A stretch of 64,000 nt of DNA from Solitalea canadensis DSM 3403 (GTDB lineage Bacteria > Bacteroidota > Bacteroidia > Sphingobacteriales > Sphingobacteriaceae): contig NC_017770.1 of the NCBI RefSeq assembly GCF_000242635.2, positions 3,732,669 through 3,796,668 on the forward strand, read 5' to 3'. Shown piece by piece: positions 46,449 through 56,206 of the stretch (the stretch's first letter is position 1; each line of letters opens with the position of its first letter). Position numbers and translations under genes: made by a program. Below the pieces are notes generated by a model. It saw only the letters and a list, made by a program, of their open reading frames with translations. It ran no database searches and was not told the DNA's origin.

Positions 46449-47033
46449 TTATTTGTAAACCACATCAAATTCGATAGAGATATCGTCGCCTGTTTTTATA
46501 GCGCCAAGCATCGCTTTAGGAGGGGTGATACTAAAATCAGTCATCTTCATTTCCTTTTTCCCTGTAATTTTCACAGCACCATTACCTAATACTTTAGCAT
46601 TTCCGGTTACAACAATGTCTTTTGCAACTCCGGCAATTGTTACCTGAGCAATCGCATTAACATCTCCTGTTGTACTGATACTGTTTACTTTTTTGAGATT
46701 AAAGACTATCTGAGGATATTTATCAGCATTTAATGATTTGTAAACATTTTTATCCATTCCTGAATCATAATATTTACCATCTTCTTTTAAACTTTTCATC
46801 GATTTCACCACCATTTGCATTTGCATGGCTTTGATCGATTTTAAAGTAGTTCCTGATTTTTCGGCCTGCAACTCACCTGAAAGCTGCTCCACTTTACATC
46901 TCCAATCATGAAGTGTAGAAGTTCCTTTAACCATTACTTTACTTTCGCTTGCGGAAATTTTTTGTTGAGCACTCGTCATTAGTGGCAATGACAACAAACA
47001 AATTCCAATGAGAATTTTCATTTTACGTTTCAT
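46449..47033 (-). CDS. YceI-family periplasmic lipid-binding protein
   Basis: The protein of 194 residues has a signal peptide (ILIGICLLSLPLMTSAQ) and the YceI lipocalin-like fold: VMVKGTSTLHDWRCKVEQLS, MQMVVKSMKS, NKYVYKSL-like DKNVYKSLNADKYPQIVFNL, and MTDFSITPPKAMLGAIKTGD near the end. YceI proteins bind long-chain isoprenoids. It is the first gene of the operon with the porin-like protein; palindromes upstream may regulate it. Confidence 0.93.
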   Translation of the reverse strand: MKRKMKILIGICLLSLPLMTSAQQKISASESKVMVKGTSTLHDWRCKVEQLSGELQAEKSGTTLKSIKAMQMQMVVKSMKSLKEDGKYYDSGMDKNVYKSLNADKYPQIVFNLKKVNSISTTGDVNAIAQVTIAGVAKDIVVTGNAKVLGNGAVKITGKKEMKMTDFSITPPKAMLGAIKTGDDISIEFDVVYK

Positions 47034-47082
47034 ATAATTCCCTTTCTATTTATTATTTATTGTTTCGTTTCCTTTTGTACAG

Positions 47083-47090
47083 CAAATATA
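47083..47090 (-). promoter_or_regulatory. -7 element of the YceI operon
   Basis: On the minus strand TATATTTG matches TAnnTTTG 50 bases upstream of the YceI start. The -33 region lacks TTTG but contains an ATGTTAAAACAT palindrome (47103-47114). Confidence 0.55.
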
Positions 47091-47102
47091 AGGGGAAATT
47101 AG

Positions 47103-47173
47103 ATGTTAAAACATGATTAAAATCATTGTGTCAAAAACACACTAATAATCAATGTTAAAACATTGATTATTAG
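47103..47173. promoter_or_regulatory. Cluster of palindromes upstream of the YceI operon
   Basis: ATGTTAAAACAT (47103-47114) overlaps ATGATTAAAATCAT (47113-47126), which fits TGAT-N4-ATCA, the core of Crp/Fnr-type sites. Then comes a perfect 32-base palindrome (47142-47173, arms CTAATAATCAATGTT) whose centre repeats ATGTTAAAACAT. These are likely operators, the larger one possibly also a hairpin. Confidence 0.5.
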
Positions 47174-47244
47174 TCAAAAACAATTCAATAACTATTAGAT
47201 AGTATACCGTATGGATAAAGAAGGTCTATTAATCAATAAAAAAC

Positions 47245-47275
47245 TTGTAATTAACCAATGAATTACAGACTTTTG
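47245..47275 (+). promoter_or_regulatory. Likely promoter of the metH leader
   Basis: TTG (47245-47247), a 20-base spacer and GACTTTTG (47268-47275), a weak TAnnTTTG, place the transcript start at about the first base of the riboswitch. Confidence 0.4.
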
Positions 47276-47279
47276 TATC

Positions 47280-47380
47280 GCTTATAAAGAAAGACGGAGG
47301 GAATAGACCCGATGAAGTCTTGGCAACCTGTGCTAACAAGGTGCCAAATTCTATCCTGATAAAATCAGGAGAAGATGAGC
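47280..47380 (+). ncRNA. SAM-I (S-box) riboswitch
   Basis: The aptamer shows P1 (GCTTAT 47280-47285 with ATGAGC 47375-47380), the S-box core AAAGAAAGACGGAGGGAATA, then CCCGATGAAGTCTTGGCAACC, the P3-region GTGCTAACAAGGTGCC and P4 CCTGATAAAATCAGG. It lies before metH and senses S-adenosylmethionine to shut methionine synthesis off. A second ATAAGC at 47408-47413 could compete for the 5' strand of P1, which may be the switching element. Confidence 0.92.
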
Positions 47381-47614
47381 AAAGTGGGAATCTCCACTTG
47401 ATATCTGATAAGCACATAAATTATAAGTTGACACAGATTATCTCTTTACAGAAATAATCCGGTTTATTCCGATACCACAATTGATGTTATGGGAATTGAT
47501 TATTCCAAACTTGGCTTAATCATTTAAACTGAAAATGTGGTAATAAAACGGAAGATAGCTGATTATATCGCCGTTAGGTTTTATGGCCAATTGCCGGCCG
47601 TTGATACTTGAATA
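47381..47614 (+). other. Long metH leader after the riboswitch aptamer
   Basis: The 234 bases between aptamer and metH hold a hairpin (AAGTGG 47382-47387 with CCACTT 47394-47399), the alternative P1-pairing strand and no convincing gene or U-run terminator. A 12-codon frame near 47488-47526 has no support. Confidence 0.55.
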
Positions 47615-50600
47615 ATGGATATTAGAAATATACTTACAAAACGCATTTTGGTACTTGATGGTGCAATGGGAACCATGATCCAGCGATATAAATTGCAGGA
47701 GGATGATTTTCGTGGCAAACGTTTTAAGGACCACCCTACCGATCTGAAGGGCAATAATGACTTATTAAGCATTACCCGCCCGGATGTAATCAAAGCGATT
47801 CATCGCGAATATCTTGAAGCTGGTGCTGATATTATTGAAACCAATACCTTCAGTGGTACCACTATCGCTATGGCTGATTACCAGATGGAACATCTTGCAT
47901 ATGAACTAAATTATGAATCAGCTAAAATAGCTAAAGAAGTTACAGCGGAGTTCAATGCTAAATATCCTGAAAAACCTCGTTTTGTAGCTGGTGCCATTGG
48001 TCCGACAAACAGAACGGCTTCATTATCTCCGGATGTTAATGACCCTGGATTTCGTGCAATCACTTTTGACCAGTTAGTTGAAGCTTACACCGAACAAGTA
48101 CATGGACTTGTTAGTGGTGGTGCTGATATTATTTTGGTGGAAACTATTTTTGATACGTTAAATGCCAAGGCCGCCTTATTTGCTATCGACCAATACTTTG
48201 AAGTAAATAAGATTAAGCTTCCAATCATGGTTTCGGGAACAATTACTGATGCCAGCGGACGTACTCTTTCCGGACAAACAGCAGAGGCTTTTTTAATTTC
48301 ATTATCCAATTTTGATCTTTTATCAATAGGTTTTAACTGTGCTTTGGGTGCAAAAGATATGCGTCCATACCTGGAAGAAATTTCAGAAAAGGCTCCATTC
48401 TTTGTGGGGGCCTACCCAAATGCAGGCTTACCGAACCAATTTGGTGAGTACGATGAAACCCCTGATCAAATGCTTGATCAAATTCGCGATTTCTTAAAAA
48501 GCGGATTTATAAATATTGTTGGAGGTTGTTGCGGAACCACGCCGGATCACATTCGTGCGATTGCAGATGAGGTTGCTAAATATGCTCCCCGTAAAAAAGC
48601 TGAACCTCAACCTTTTTTGCGTCTGAGCGGTTTGGAACCTATTGTGATTACTCCGGAAACTAATTTCGTAAATGTTGGTGAGCGAACTAACATTACCGGA
48701 TCTCCCAAATTCTCAAAATTAATATTATCAGGAGATTACGAAGGTGCCCTTGCTGTTGCTCGTCAGCAAGTGGAAGGCGGCGCTCAAGTTATTGACGTTA
48801 ATATGGATGAGGGGATGTTGGATTCGGAAGCAGCAATGGTTAAATTTTTAAATCTTATTGCATCCGAACCTGATATCGCAAAACTGCCCATCATGATCGA
48901 CTCTTCAAAATGGTCGGTTATTGAGGCTGGACTTAAATGTTTACAGGGAAAAGGAATTGTTAACTCCATTTCACTAAAAGAAGGCGAAGAAAAATTTAAA
49001 GAACATGCTCGCAAAATAAAACGTTATGGCGCTGCAACAGTGGTGATGGCTTTTGATGAAAAAGGTCAGGCCGATACTTATGAGCGTCGTATCGAAATCT
49101 GTGAACGTTCTTATAAGTTATTAGTTAATGAGATTGGATTTGCTCCTCAAGACATTATCTTCGATCCTAACATTTTAACTGTTGCGACTGGTTTAGATGA
49201 ACACAATAATTATGCAGTCGATTTTATTGAAACAGCCCGATGGATCAAACAAAATCTTCCGTTAGCAAAGGTTAGTGGCGGTGTAAGTAATATTTCGTTC
49301 TCCTTCCGTGGTAATAATACAGTAAGAGAAGCGATGCATTCAGCTTTCTTGTATCATGCTATTAAAGCGGGACTTGATATGGGTATTGTTAACGCTGGTA
49401 TGCTGGAAGTTTATGAAGAAATCCCTAAAGATCTTTTAGTATTAGTAGAGGATGTTCTTCTAAACCGTAAACCTGATGCCACAGAGCATTTAGTCGCTTT
49501 TGCAGAAACTGTAAAAGCCAAAGGAAAAACAATCGTAAAAGATGAGGAATGGAGAAAAGAAGGAGTTGAAAAACGACTGAGTCATTCATTAGTAAAAGGC
49601 ATTATTGAATACCTGGAGGAAGATGTAGAAGAAGCCCGCCAGAAATATGATCGTCCGTTACAGGTTATTGAAGGTCCGTTAATGGACGGCATGAACGTAG
49701 TAGGCGATCTGTTTGGTTCCGGAAAAATGTTTTTACCTCAGGTTGTTAAGTCGGCCCGTGTGATGAAAAAGGCGGTGGCTTATCTATTACCATTTATTGA
49801 AGCTGAAAAAGAAAAGCTGGCCCACGCTGATCCAAGTTCTGTTATCGAGGGAGGCCGTGAAGGGGCCGGAAAAATTTTATTAGCTACGGTTAAAGGTGAC
49901 GTTCATGATATTGGAAAAAACATTGTAGGCGTTGTTTTGGCTTGCAATAACTACCAGATTATCGACTTAGGAGTAATGGTTTCCTGTCAGCAGATATTGG
50001 AAACTGCCCGTAAAGAAAATGTGGATATAATCGGCTTGAGCGGCCTTATTACACCTTCACTTGATGAAATGGTGCATGTGGCCAAAGAAATGGAACGCGA
50101 AGGATTTAACATCCCGCTTTTGATTGGAGGTGCCACCACTTCACGTGTACATACAGCAGTAAAAATCTCTCCGAACTATAACGGACCTGTTGTTCACGTA
50201 TTAGATGCATCGCGTTCAGTTCCTGTTGCAGGAAATTTGCTAAATGATCAAAAGGATAATTTTATGGCTGGTATTACCAAAGAATACGACCAGCTTAGAG
50301 ATTTCCATCTTAATAAAAAATCAACAAAGACATTCGTCTCTATTGAAGAGGCTCGTAACCGCAGGCTGAAACTAAACTGGGAAAGTTATCAGCCTGTTAA
50401 ACCTTCTTTCACTGGAGCTAAGGTTTTGGACAATTACGATCTTGCTGAATTGGCTGAATATATCGACTGGACACCATTTTTCCATACTTGGGAATTATAT
50501 GGAAGTTATCCTAAAATATTCAATGACGAGGTTGTTGGGACAGAGGCTAAAAAGCTTTTTGCGGATGCGCAGGTTTTATTAAAACGCATTGTTGACGAGA

Positions 50601-51310
50601 AACTACTGACAGCTCGAGCTGTTATTGGTTTCTGGCCAGCCAACTCGGTTGGTCATGATGATATTGAGTTATATACTGATGATAGTCGTTCCGAAAAACT
50701 GACGACCATTCATACACTCCGTCAGCAATTAGAAAAGGCTCAGAACATTCCATATTTTGCATTGGCCGATTTCATTGCACCTAAAGAAACAGGAATTACT
50801 GATTATTGGGGTGGTTTTGCTGTTACCACAGGTATTGGACTGGACAAGTTGGTGGAGGAATTTGAAAGTCAGCACGATGATTACAATAGTATCATGGCAA
50901 AGGCTTTGGCCGATCGTTTAGCCGAAGCATTTGCAGAGCGTATGCATGAACGCGTTCGTAAAGAATACTGGGGTTATGTTGCAGATGAACACTTCAGTAA
51001 TGAAGAATTGATTGAAGAAAGATATAAAGGAATCCGTCCGGCACCAGGCTATCCTGCCTGTCCGGATCATACGGAGAAAACCACACTATTCGAAATCTTA
51101 GATGCAGAAGCCAATACAGGAATCTTCTTAACCGAAAGTTTAGCAATGTATCCGACAGCAGCGGTTAGCGGATTCTATTTTTCTCATCCTGAATCTAAAT
51201 ACTTTGGCTTAGGAAAAATCCAGAAAGATCAGGTTGAAGATTATGCAACACGCAAAAAAATGACTGTGGCCGAAGTAGAAAGATGGATGGCTCCGAATTT
51301 GGCGTATTAA
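47615..51310 (+). CDS. metH: Cobalamin-dependent methionine synthase
   Basis: The protein of 1231 residues is a full-length MetH. The homocysteine domain begins [13 protein letters not shown], and its zinc cysteines lie in GFNCALG (about 241) and GGCCGT (about 305). The pterin-binding domain has [11 protein letters not shown] and [11 protein letters not shown]. The cap and cobalamin domain has [10 protein letters not shown] with the axial His764. The C-terminal SAM-binding reactivation domain ends [11 protein letters not shown]. It transfers a methyl group from methyltetrahydrofolate to homocysteine and is controlled by the SAM-I riboswitch upstream. Confidence 0.98.
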   Translation: MDIRNILTKRILVLDGAMGTMIQRYKLQEDDFRGKRFKDHPTDLKGNNDLLSITRPDVIKAIHREYLEAGADIIETNTFSGTTIAMADYQMEHLAYELNYESAKIAKEVTAEFNAKYPEKPRFVAGAIGPTNRTASLSPDVNDPGFRAITFDQLVEAYTEQVHGLVSGGADIILVETIFDTLNAKAALFAIDQYFEVNKIKLPIMVSGTITDASGRTLSGQTAEAFLISLSNFDLLSIGFNCALGAKDMRPYLEEISEKAPFFVGAYPNAGLPNQFGEYDETPDQMLDQIRDFLKSGFINIVGGCCGTTPDHIRAIADEVAKYAPRKKAEPQPFLRLSGLEPIVITPETNFVNVGERTNITGSPKFSKLILSGDYEGALAVARQQVEGGAQVIDVNMDEGMLDSEAAMVKFLNLIASEPDIAKLPIMIDSSKWSVIEAGLKCLQGKGIVNSISLKEGEEKFKEHARKIKRYGAATVVMAFDEKGQADTYERRIEICERSYKLLVNEIGFAPQDIIFDPNILTVATGLDEHNNYAVDFIETARWIKQNLPLAKVSGGVSNISFSFRGNNTVREAMHSAFLYHAIKAGLDMGIVNAGMLEVYEEIPKDLLVLVEDVLLNRKPDATEHLVAFAETVKAKGKTIVKDEEWRKEGVEKRLSHSLVKGIIEYLEEDVEEARQKYDRPLQVIEGPLMDGMNVVGDLFGSGKMFLPQVVKSARVMKKAVAYLLPFIEAEKEKLAHADPSSVIEGGREGAGKILLATVKGDVHDIGKNIVGVVLACNNYQIIDLGVMVSCQQILETARKENVDIIGLSGLITPSLDEMVHVAKEMEREGFNIPLLIGGATTSRVHTAVKISPNYNGPVVHVLDASRSVPVAGNLLNDQKDNFMAGITKEYDQLRDFHLNKKSTKTFVSIEEARNRRLKLNWESYQPVKPSFTGAKVLDNYDLAELAEYIDWTPFFHTWELYGSYPKIFNDEVVGTEAKKLFADAQVLLKRIVDEKLLTARAVIGFWPANSVGHDDIELYTDDSRSEKLTTIHTLRQQLEKAQNIPYFALADFIAPKETGITDYWGGFAVTTGIGLDKLVEEFESQHDDYNSIMAKALADRLAEAFAERMHERVRKEYWGYVADEHFSNEELIEERYKGIRPAPGYPACPDHTEKTTLFEILDAEANTGIFLTESLAMYPTAAVSGFYFSHPESKYFGLGKIQKDQVEDYATRKKMTVAEVERWMAPNLAY

Positions 51311-51313
51311 TTA

Positions 51314-51410
51314 ATTACGAGTTGCGGGTTACAGATTACGAGTTAATTAATTAAACGATAAGAATTCGTGATTATGAACCCGAAACACATAACCTGTAAT
51401 ATTATAACAT
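51314..51410. repeat. Intergenic inverted repeat of the GAGTTGCGGGTTACAG word family
   Basis: GAGTTGCGGGTTACAGATTA near 51320 and a degenerate reverse copy (GAACCCGAAACACATAACCT near 51376) form an imperfect hairpin between metH and metF. The same words recur after dtd at 61896-61978. Confidence 0.65.
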
Positions 51411-51416
51411 ATAAAA

Positions 51417-52370
51417 ATGAAGATTACCGAACATATACAAAACGCAAAAAGACCGCTCTTTTCATTTGAGCTTTTGCCTCCAATGAAAGGTCAGAGTATT
51501 GACCAGATATTTGAAGCAATTGAGCCTCTAATGGAATTTGAGCCTCCTTTTATAGATGTTACTTATCACAGGGAAGATTTCATTTACAAAAAACAACCGA
51601 ACGGGTTACTCGAAAAAGTTTCCACCAGAAAACGTCCGGGAACTGTTAGTATTTGCGCTGCAATTCAATTTAAATATAAAGTAGATGCTGTTCCCCATTT
51701 GATTTGTGGTGGCTTTACGAAAGAAGATACGGAAAATGCATTAATCGAACTTAAGTTTTTAGGTATTGATAATGTATTAGTTTTAAGAGGGGACGCGCGC
51801 AAAGAAGATGGAGGGTTTATTCCTGAAGCGGGAGGCCACTCCTATGCATCTGAATTATTGGAGCAGGTGGTGAATATGAACCGTGGAAAATACCTTCATG
51901 ATGAGTACAACGGAATCAATGGCACTAACTTCTGTATAGGAATTGCGGGGTACCCTGAGAAACATTTTGAGGCCCCTAATTTAAAGACTGACATTCGTTA
52001 CCTGAAAATGAAGGTTGAAATGGGAGCTGAATACATTGTTACACAGATGTTTTACGATAATGAAAAGTATGCATCGTTTGTAAAAACCTGTCGTGATAAC
52101 AGAATAAATGTTCCAATAATTCCCGGATTAAAACCTCTTACCACTAAAAAACAGTTAACCTTACTGCCCAAGGTGTTTAATATTGACATTCCTGAAGATT
52201 TAGCAGATGCTGTAATGGATTGTAAAACAGATAAAGAAGTTCGAGAAGTAGGTATTGAATGGTGCATACAACAATCGAAAGGACTAATTGATTTAGGAGC
52301 GCCTTGCCTACATTATTATACGATGGGTAAGTCTGAAACGATTAAACGAATCGCTAAAGCGGCATTTTAA
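51417..52370 (+). CDS. metF: Methylenetetrahydrofolate reductase
   Basis: The protein of 317 residues is a TIM-barrel flavoprotein that reduces 5,10-methylene-THF to 5-methyl-THF for MetH. It has FSFELLPPMKGQ near the start with the catalytic Glu, IDVTYHRED, LVLRGDARKED, and IVTQMFYDNEKY. It follows metH by 106 bases on the same strand and shares its pathway. Confidence 0.97.
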   Translation: MKITEHIQNAKRPLFSFELLPPMKGQSIDQIFEAIEPLMEFEPPFIDVTYHREDFIYKKQPNGLLEKVSTRKRPGTVSICAAIQFKYKVDAVPHLICGGFTKEDTENALIELKFLGIDNVLVLRGDARKEDGGFIPEAGGHSYASELLEQVVNMNRGKYLHDEYNGINGTNFCIGIAGYPEKHFEAPNLKTDIRYLKMKVEMGAEYIVTQMFYDNEKYASFVKTCRDNRINVPIIPGLKPLTTKKQLTLLPKVFNIDIPEDLADAVMDCKTDKEVREVGIEWCIQQSKGLIDLGAPCLHYYTMGKSETIKRIAKAAF

Positions 52371-52542
52371 AAACTGACTCTAAAACTCAAATTCTCAATT
52401 TTATAATTAATTCAAAATATTTTTAACTATTTTGTAAAATAAAATTGTTTAATTAAAAAAATTATTAGTAATATTGAATAAGCTTGAGAAAGTTACTAAA
52501 ACGTCTCTTTCTTCATATACAACCTATATCATCCACAATTGG

Positions 52543-52572
52543 CCGACTCATTTTTAATGAGTCGGTTTTTTT
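52543..52572 (+). terminator. Rho-independent terminator after metF
   Basis: A ten-pair stem (CCGACTCATT 52543-52552 with AATGAGTCGG 52556-52565) is followed by T7. Confidence 0.9.
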
Positions 52573-52582
52573 ATGATGCTGA

Positions 52583-53149
52583 TCATTTTCTTAAGAGTGT
52601 GTCATTTCCAAATTTAGCTTCACGCTCACTAACTTCTTTTAATAAGTGCAAGCCTTCTTCAAAACTTCCGCCTATCGATTTGTCCATGTCCATAAACATC
52701 ATCATAACATTGTATGGAAAGGTATAATGTGCCTTAAATCCCCATGTTGCCTTAGTTCCTTCCAGCAAAGGTTCAGTCATCACCCAACCATCAGCTTCAC
52801 TTTCGAAGGGTTTAATAAATATCATTTTATACTCCATGCGATTTTCTGCAACAGCAATATTTTTCACAATCCCTTCGCCAACTTCCTTGTTACCTTCCCA
52901 ATGATAGGTTGCCCCTATTGCCCCGTCCGTCCCCTGATAAGTTTCCTTCATTTTTGGATCAAAATGTTTCCATGGCGACCATAATCCCCATTTTTTAAAA
53001 TGAACCATGTGATCATATACAATATCTTCAGGAGCATTGATGTTTATACTTCTTTCGAGTTGGTAGTCTTTCGGGGCCCAGATGCCCAATATTACAAAAA
53101 TGGCTACAAGTGCAATGAGAGTAACAGCCAAAAACTTAAGCGTTTTCAT
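52583..53149 (-). CDS. SRPBCC-family (polyketide-cyclase/START-like) protein with N-terminal anchor
   Basis: The protein of 188 residues from ATG 53149 has an N-terminal hydrophobic helix (LKFLAVTLIALVAIFVILGI) and a single SRPBCC domain (ERSININAPEDIVYDHMVHF, KWGLWSPWKHFDPKMK, ATYHWEGNKEVGEG). A more distant start at 53212 would add 21 residues before the hydrophobic helix and is less likely. These domains bind hydrophobic ligands; the ligand here is unknown. Confidence 0.85.
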   Translation of the reverse strand: MKTLKFLAVTLIALVAIFVILGIWAPKDYQLERSININAPEDIVYDHMVHFKKWGLWSPWKHFDPKMKETYQGTDGAIGATYHWEGNKEVGEGIVKNIAVAENRMEYKMIFIKPFESEADGWVMTEPLLEGTKATWGFKAHYTFPYNVMMMFMDMDKSIGGSFEEGLHLLKEVSEREAKFGNDTLLRK

Positions 53150-53329
53150 TACAATTTGTTTAGGTAAAAAACTGATTAACTTAAAGTTAAGAAAATTAAA
53201 TATCTCTAGCAAAGAGGCAAAAAAGTTATAGGTATACCTTTTAAAGTATCGATAAAGAATTCTTAAATGGATGAGGATTCTCTAATGAGAATTCAAATGC
53301 GAGAACATTTGACTTGTGTGTGTTTTCTC

Positions 53330-54280
53330 TTAAGCCTCCTCTTCAATGTGGTATCTCGGACGGGCTTTGGTTTCCATGTAAATCTTACCTAAATACTCAC
53401 CAATAACGCCTAAAGCAAGCAATTGAATTCCACCTAAAAAATACATTGGTAATGTGATAGATGCCCAACCTGGAACGGTTATACCATAGAAACGTTGGAA
53501 AAGCACCCATAAACTGATCAAAAAGGAAGCAACAAACACGGTGAACCCAATATAAGTGATCATTTTTAACGGAAGGTTAGAAAATGAGGTAATCCCATCT
53601 ACAGCCAAATGAAGCATTTTTTTAAATGGGTATTTTGTTTTCCCTGCAACTCGTTCTTTTCTTGCATAATAAACAATACTCGATTGAAAGCCCATCATTG
53701 GGAACAATCCCCTAAGGAAGAGATTTACTTCTTTATAGTGCTGCAGTTCGACCAAAACCTTATTTGACAATAACCTAAAGTCGGCATGGTCATAAATTAA
53801 ATCAACGCCCATCTGTTTCATTAATCGATAAAATAAATGAGCTGTACCACTCTTCATTTGTTTATCCGAGTTCCGACTCCCTCGTACACCATACACAATT
53901 TGCGAGCCCTGACGATAATCCTGTATCATTTGTTCGATAACAGAGCTGTCATCCTGTAGATCAGCATCCAACGAAACACAACAATCAACTTTATTGGTAA
54001 CATAGGTTAATCCCGCCATTAGTGCGTATTGGTGACCTACATTATGACTCAGCTTAATGGATTTTACATGGGGCGATTGATTGGTCAGTAATATGTTCCA
54101 GGTACGGTCTCTACTCCCATCATCAACAAATAAAGCAAAACTATCCGCCGAAATCAGTTTGTTCTCAATGTAAGAATTCAACAATGCTGATAAGTGTGGA
54201 ATAGTGATACCCAACACATCCTCTTCGTTAAAACAGGGTAAAACGAGCGCAAGTGTAGGTAATGGTTTTATTAAACTCAT
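53330..54280 (-). CDS. GT2-family polyprenyl-phosphate glycosyltransferase (GtrB/ArnC-like)
   Basis: The protein of 316 residues has a GT-A domain with LVLPCFNEED, FVDDGSRDRT and SLDADLQDD (metal-binding) and two C-terminal membrane helices (about 235-258 and 270-292) like DPM1/GtrB/ArnC enzymes. It probably loads a sugar from a nucleotide donor onto undecaprenyl phosphate. It is divergent from a GT39-type transferase that could use this lipid-linked sugar. Confidence 0.9.
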   Translation of the reverse strand: MSLIKPLPTLALVLPCFNEEDVLGITIPHLSALLNSYIENKLISADSFALFVDDGSRDRTWNILLTNQSPHVKSIKLSHNVGHQYALMAGLTYVTNKVDCCVSLDADLQDDSSVIEQMIQDYRQGSQIVYGVRGSRNSDKQMKSGTAHLFYRLMKQMGVDLIYDHADFRLLSNKVLVELQHYKEVNLFLRGLFPMMGFQSSIVYYARKERVAGKTKYPFKKMLHLAVDGITSFSNLPLKMITYIGFTVFVASFLISLWVLFQRFYGITVPGWASITLPMYFLGGIQLLALGVIGEYLGKIYMETKARPRYHIEEEA

Positions 54281-54408
54281 GAATAGGCCTTATTAAACGA
54301 TAAATATAATAAGTTTTTTACCTGCAACGGTCCGCATTTTGTTAACTTAATAATGATTTAACGATTCGTTTTCAATGCACACCTACTTTTAGCAACTAAA
54401 CAAAACGT

Positions 54409-56106
54409 ATGGATCAGCCTATAAGTAATCGGACTTATAATCTATTGTTTACTTTATCTTTAATCGTTTATTTCACCGGACTTTGCTTTCCACTGCTAGA
54501 GCCTGATGCAAATGAATATGCATGTATCGCAATGCGCATGTATCAGCAGCATGATTTTGTTGATATCATTAGTCGTTCGGTTTTCACTTTTAAAGAATAT
54601 GATTACTTAGACAAGCCTCATTTATTATTCTGGCTTTCCGGACTCTCGTTTAAGTTATTCGGTTTACACGATTGGGTCTATCGTTTACCTTCTCTCCTAT
54701 TTACGATTTTAGCAACCTACTCAACCTACAGCTTAGGCAAACTATTATACAACAAAGAAATTGGCAAGATTGCAGCATTAATCTTCATTACCTCCCAATC
54801 TATTATAATAGCCAATCATGATGTAAGAACCGATTCATTATTAACGAGCTTTCTTATTTTAGGCATATGGCAATTAACCAGATTCCTTCAAACCGATAAA
54901 TTAGCTGCAATCATAATAGGTAGCGCAGCAATTGCATTGGCAGTGGCAACAAAAGGCATGATTGCAGTTATTGTAGCTGGTAGTGCCTTGGTTTGTTATG
55001 TAATTTATCAGCGTGAATGGCGAACCTTTTTAAATTGTAAATGGCTGATAGGACTGTTATCCTTCTTCGTTGCACTTTCGCCATTCCTATATTGTTACTA
55101 CTTACAGTTTGACCTGCACCCTGAGAAACTGGTAAACGGAAAATACAATCAATCTGGAATTAAATTTCTGTTATGGACGCAGAGTGCCGAGCGTTTTGCA
55201 GGTAACCGAGACTTTGTTTCGAGTCCTGAGTTTTCTTTCTTCTATCATACATTATTGTGGGCCATATTACCTTGGAGTTTTCTCGTTTACACTGCTTTAG
55301 TTGGTCGGATAAAAGCTTTTTGGGATGCTCGCTTCAGAAAAACAGGCACTCTGGAATTTCTAACATTAGGTGGAATTCTAATCGTCTTTCACCTGATGTC
55401 GGCCTCACAGTTCAAACTCCCGCATTATTTAAATGTACTATTTCCACTGTTTGCTATTTTATGTGCTTCTTACTTATATAACCTGGTAAAGAACAATAAC
55501 CATAGGCTGCTGAACATTTTAGAAAAACTACAATTATTTACCATCGGAGTTCTCCTCATTTTCGCTTACGTGTTAAACTTCTGGTTTTTCCCTATACAAT
55601 CAATCTGGCTAAAATTGACCAGTTTTGTTTTGCTTACTTTTTTATTCTATTTAATTATCAGGAGTTCTCCAAGTGGTGTTTTATACCGGATTATTGTCCC
55701 TTCAGCATTTGCGATTTTAAGTGTCAATCTGCTTCTTAATACGAACTTCTACCCTCAGCTAATGCATTATCAAGCCGGTAGTGAAATGGCACTTATAGCG
55801 AAAAAAAATGCTATCCCAGTTGAAAAAACATTTATCTATAAAAAACTCCTTTTTTCTTTTGATTTCTACTCCGGTAAAACAATTCCAGCATTAAATTCAG
55901 TGCAGATAATAACTAAATCAAAAACAGGAGAACGATTTTATCTTTTCCTAAGGGCAAAGGATTTCACGGACTTACCATCGGGTTTAACAATAACTCGTAG
56001 ATTAGAAACTCCACACTTCCATGTTTCACAGTTAAAATATGAGTTTTTAAATCCTGCTACTCGTTCACAAGCTATTGAAGCCTATTATTTACTCCAGTTT
56101 AATTAA
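54409..56106 (+). CDS. GT39/ArnT-type membrane glycosyltransferase
   Basis: The protein of 565 residues has about 11-13 predicted membrane helices. The first periplasmic loop has LEPDANEYACIAMRM, holding the acidic residues of ArnT/PMT enzymes, and YLDKPHLLFWLSGLSFKLFG matches the KPPLxYW segment. The C-terminus is a small soluble domain. It likely moves a sugar from a polyprenyl carrier to lipid A or a protein in the periplasm. It starts 128 bases from the divergent GT2 gene. Confidence 0.9.
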   Translation: MDQPISNRTYNLLFTLSLIVYFTGLCFPLLEPDANEYACIAMRMYQQHDFVDIISRSVFTFKEYDYLDKPHLLFWLSGLSFKLFGLHDWVYRLPSLLFTILATYSTYSLGKLLYNKEIGKIAALIFITSQSIIIANHDVRTDSLLTSFLILGIWQLTRFLQTDKLAAIIIGSAAIALAVATKGMIAVIVAGSALVCYVIYQREWRTFLNCKWLIGLLSFFVALSPFLYCYYLQFDLHPEKLVNGKYNQSGIKFLLWTQSAERFAGNRDFVSSPEFSFFYHTLLWAILPWSFLVYTALVGRIKAFWDARFRKTGTLEFLTLGGILIVFHLMSASQFKLPHYLNVLFPLFAILCASYLYNLVKNNNHRLLNILEKLQLFTIGVLLIFAYVLNFWFFPIQSIWLKLTSFVLLTFLFYLIIRSSPSGVLYRIIVPSAFAILSVNLLLNTNFYPQLMHYQAGSEMALIAKKNAIPVEKTFIYKKLLFSFDFYSGKTIPALNSVQIITKSKTGERFYLFLRAKDFTDLPSGLTITRRLETPHFHVSQLKYEFLNPATRSQAIEAYYLLQFN

Positions 56107-56147
56107 CAATCATTTCTACAAGAAAAACAGATTGCAAGATATTTGAG

Positions 56148-56155
56148 TAGCTTTG
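56148..56155 (+). promoter_or_regulatory. Probable -7 element of rsgA
   Basis: TAGCTTTG matches TAnnTTTG. A leader hairpin follows (CCGAATA 56167-56173 with TATTCGG 56186-56192). No TTTG lies at the ideal -33 position. Confidence 0.45.
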
Positions 56156-56206
56156 CAAAAAGTTAACCGAATAACAACGAATAACTATTCGGTCTTGCAC
56201 AACTGA

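Noticed and set aside
47488-47526. Short leader peptide before metH (12 codons)
   Set aside because: It has no ribosome binding site, no methionine-rich or attenuator structure, and lies in a riboswitch leader where it is not needed.
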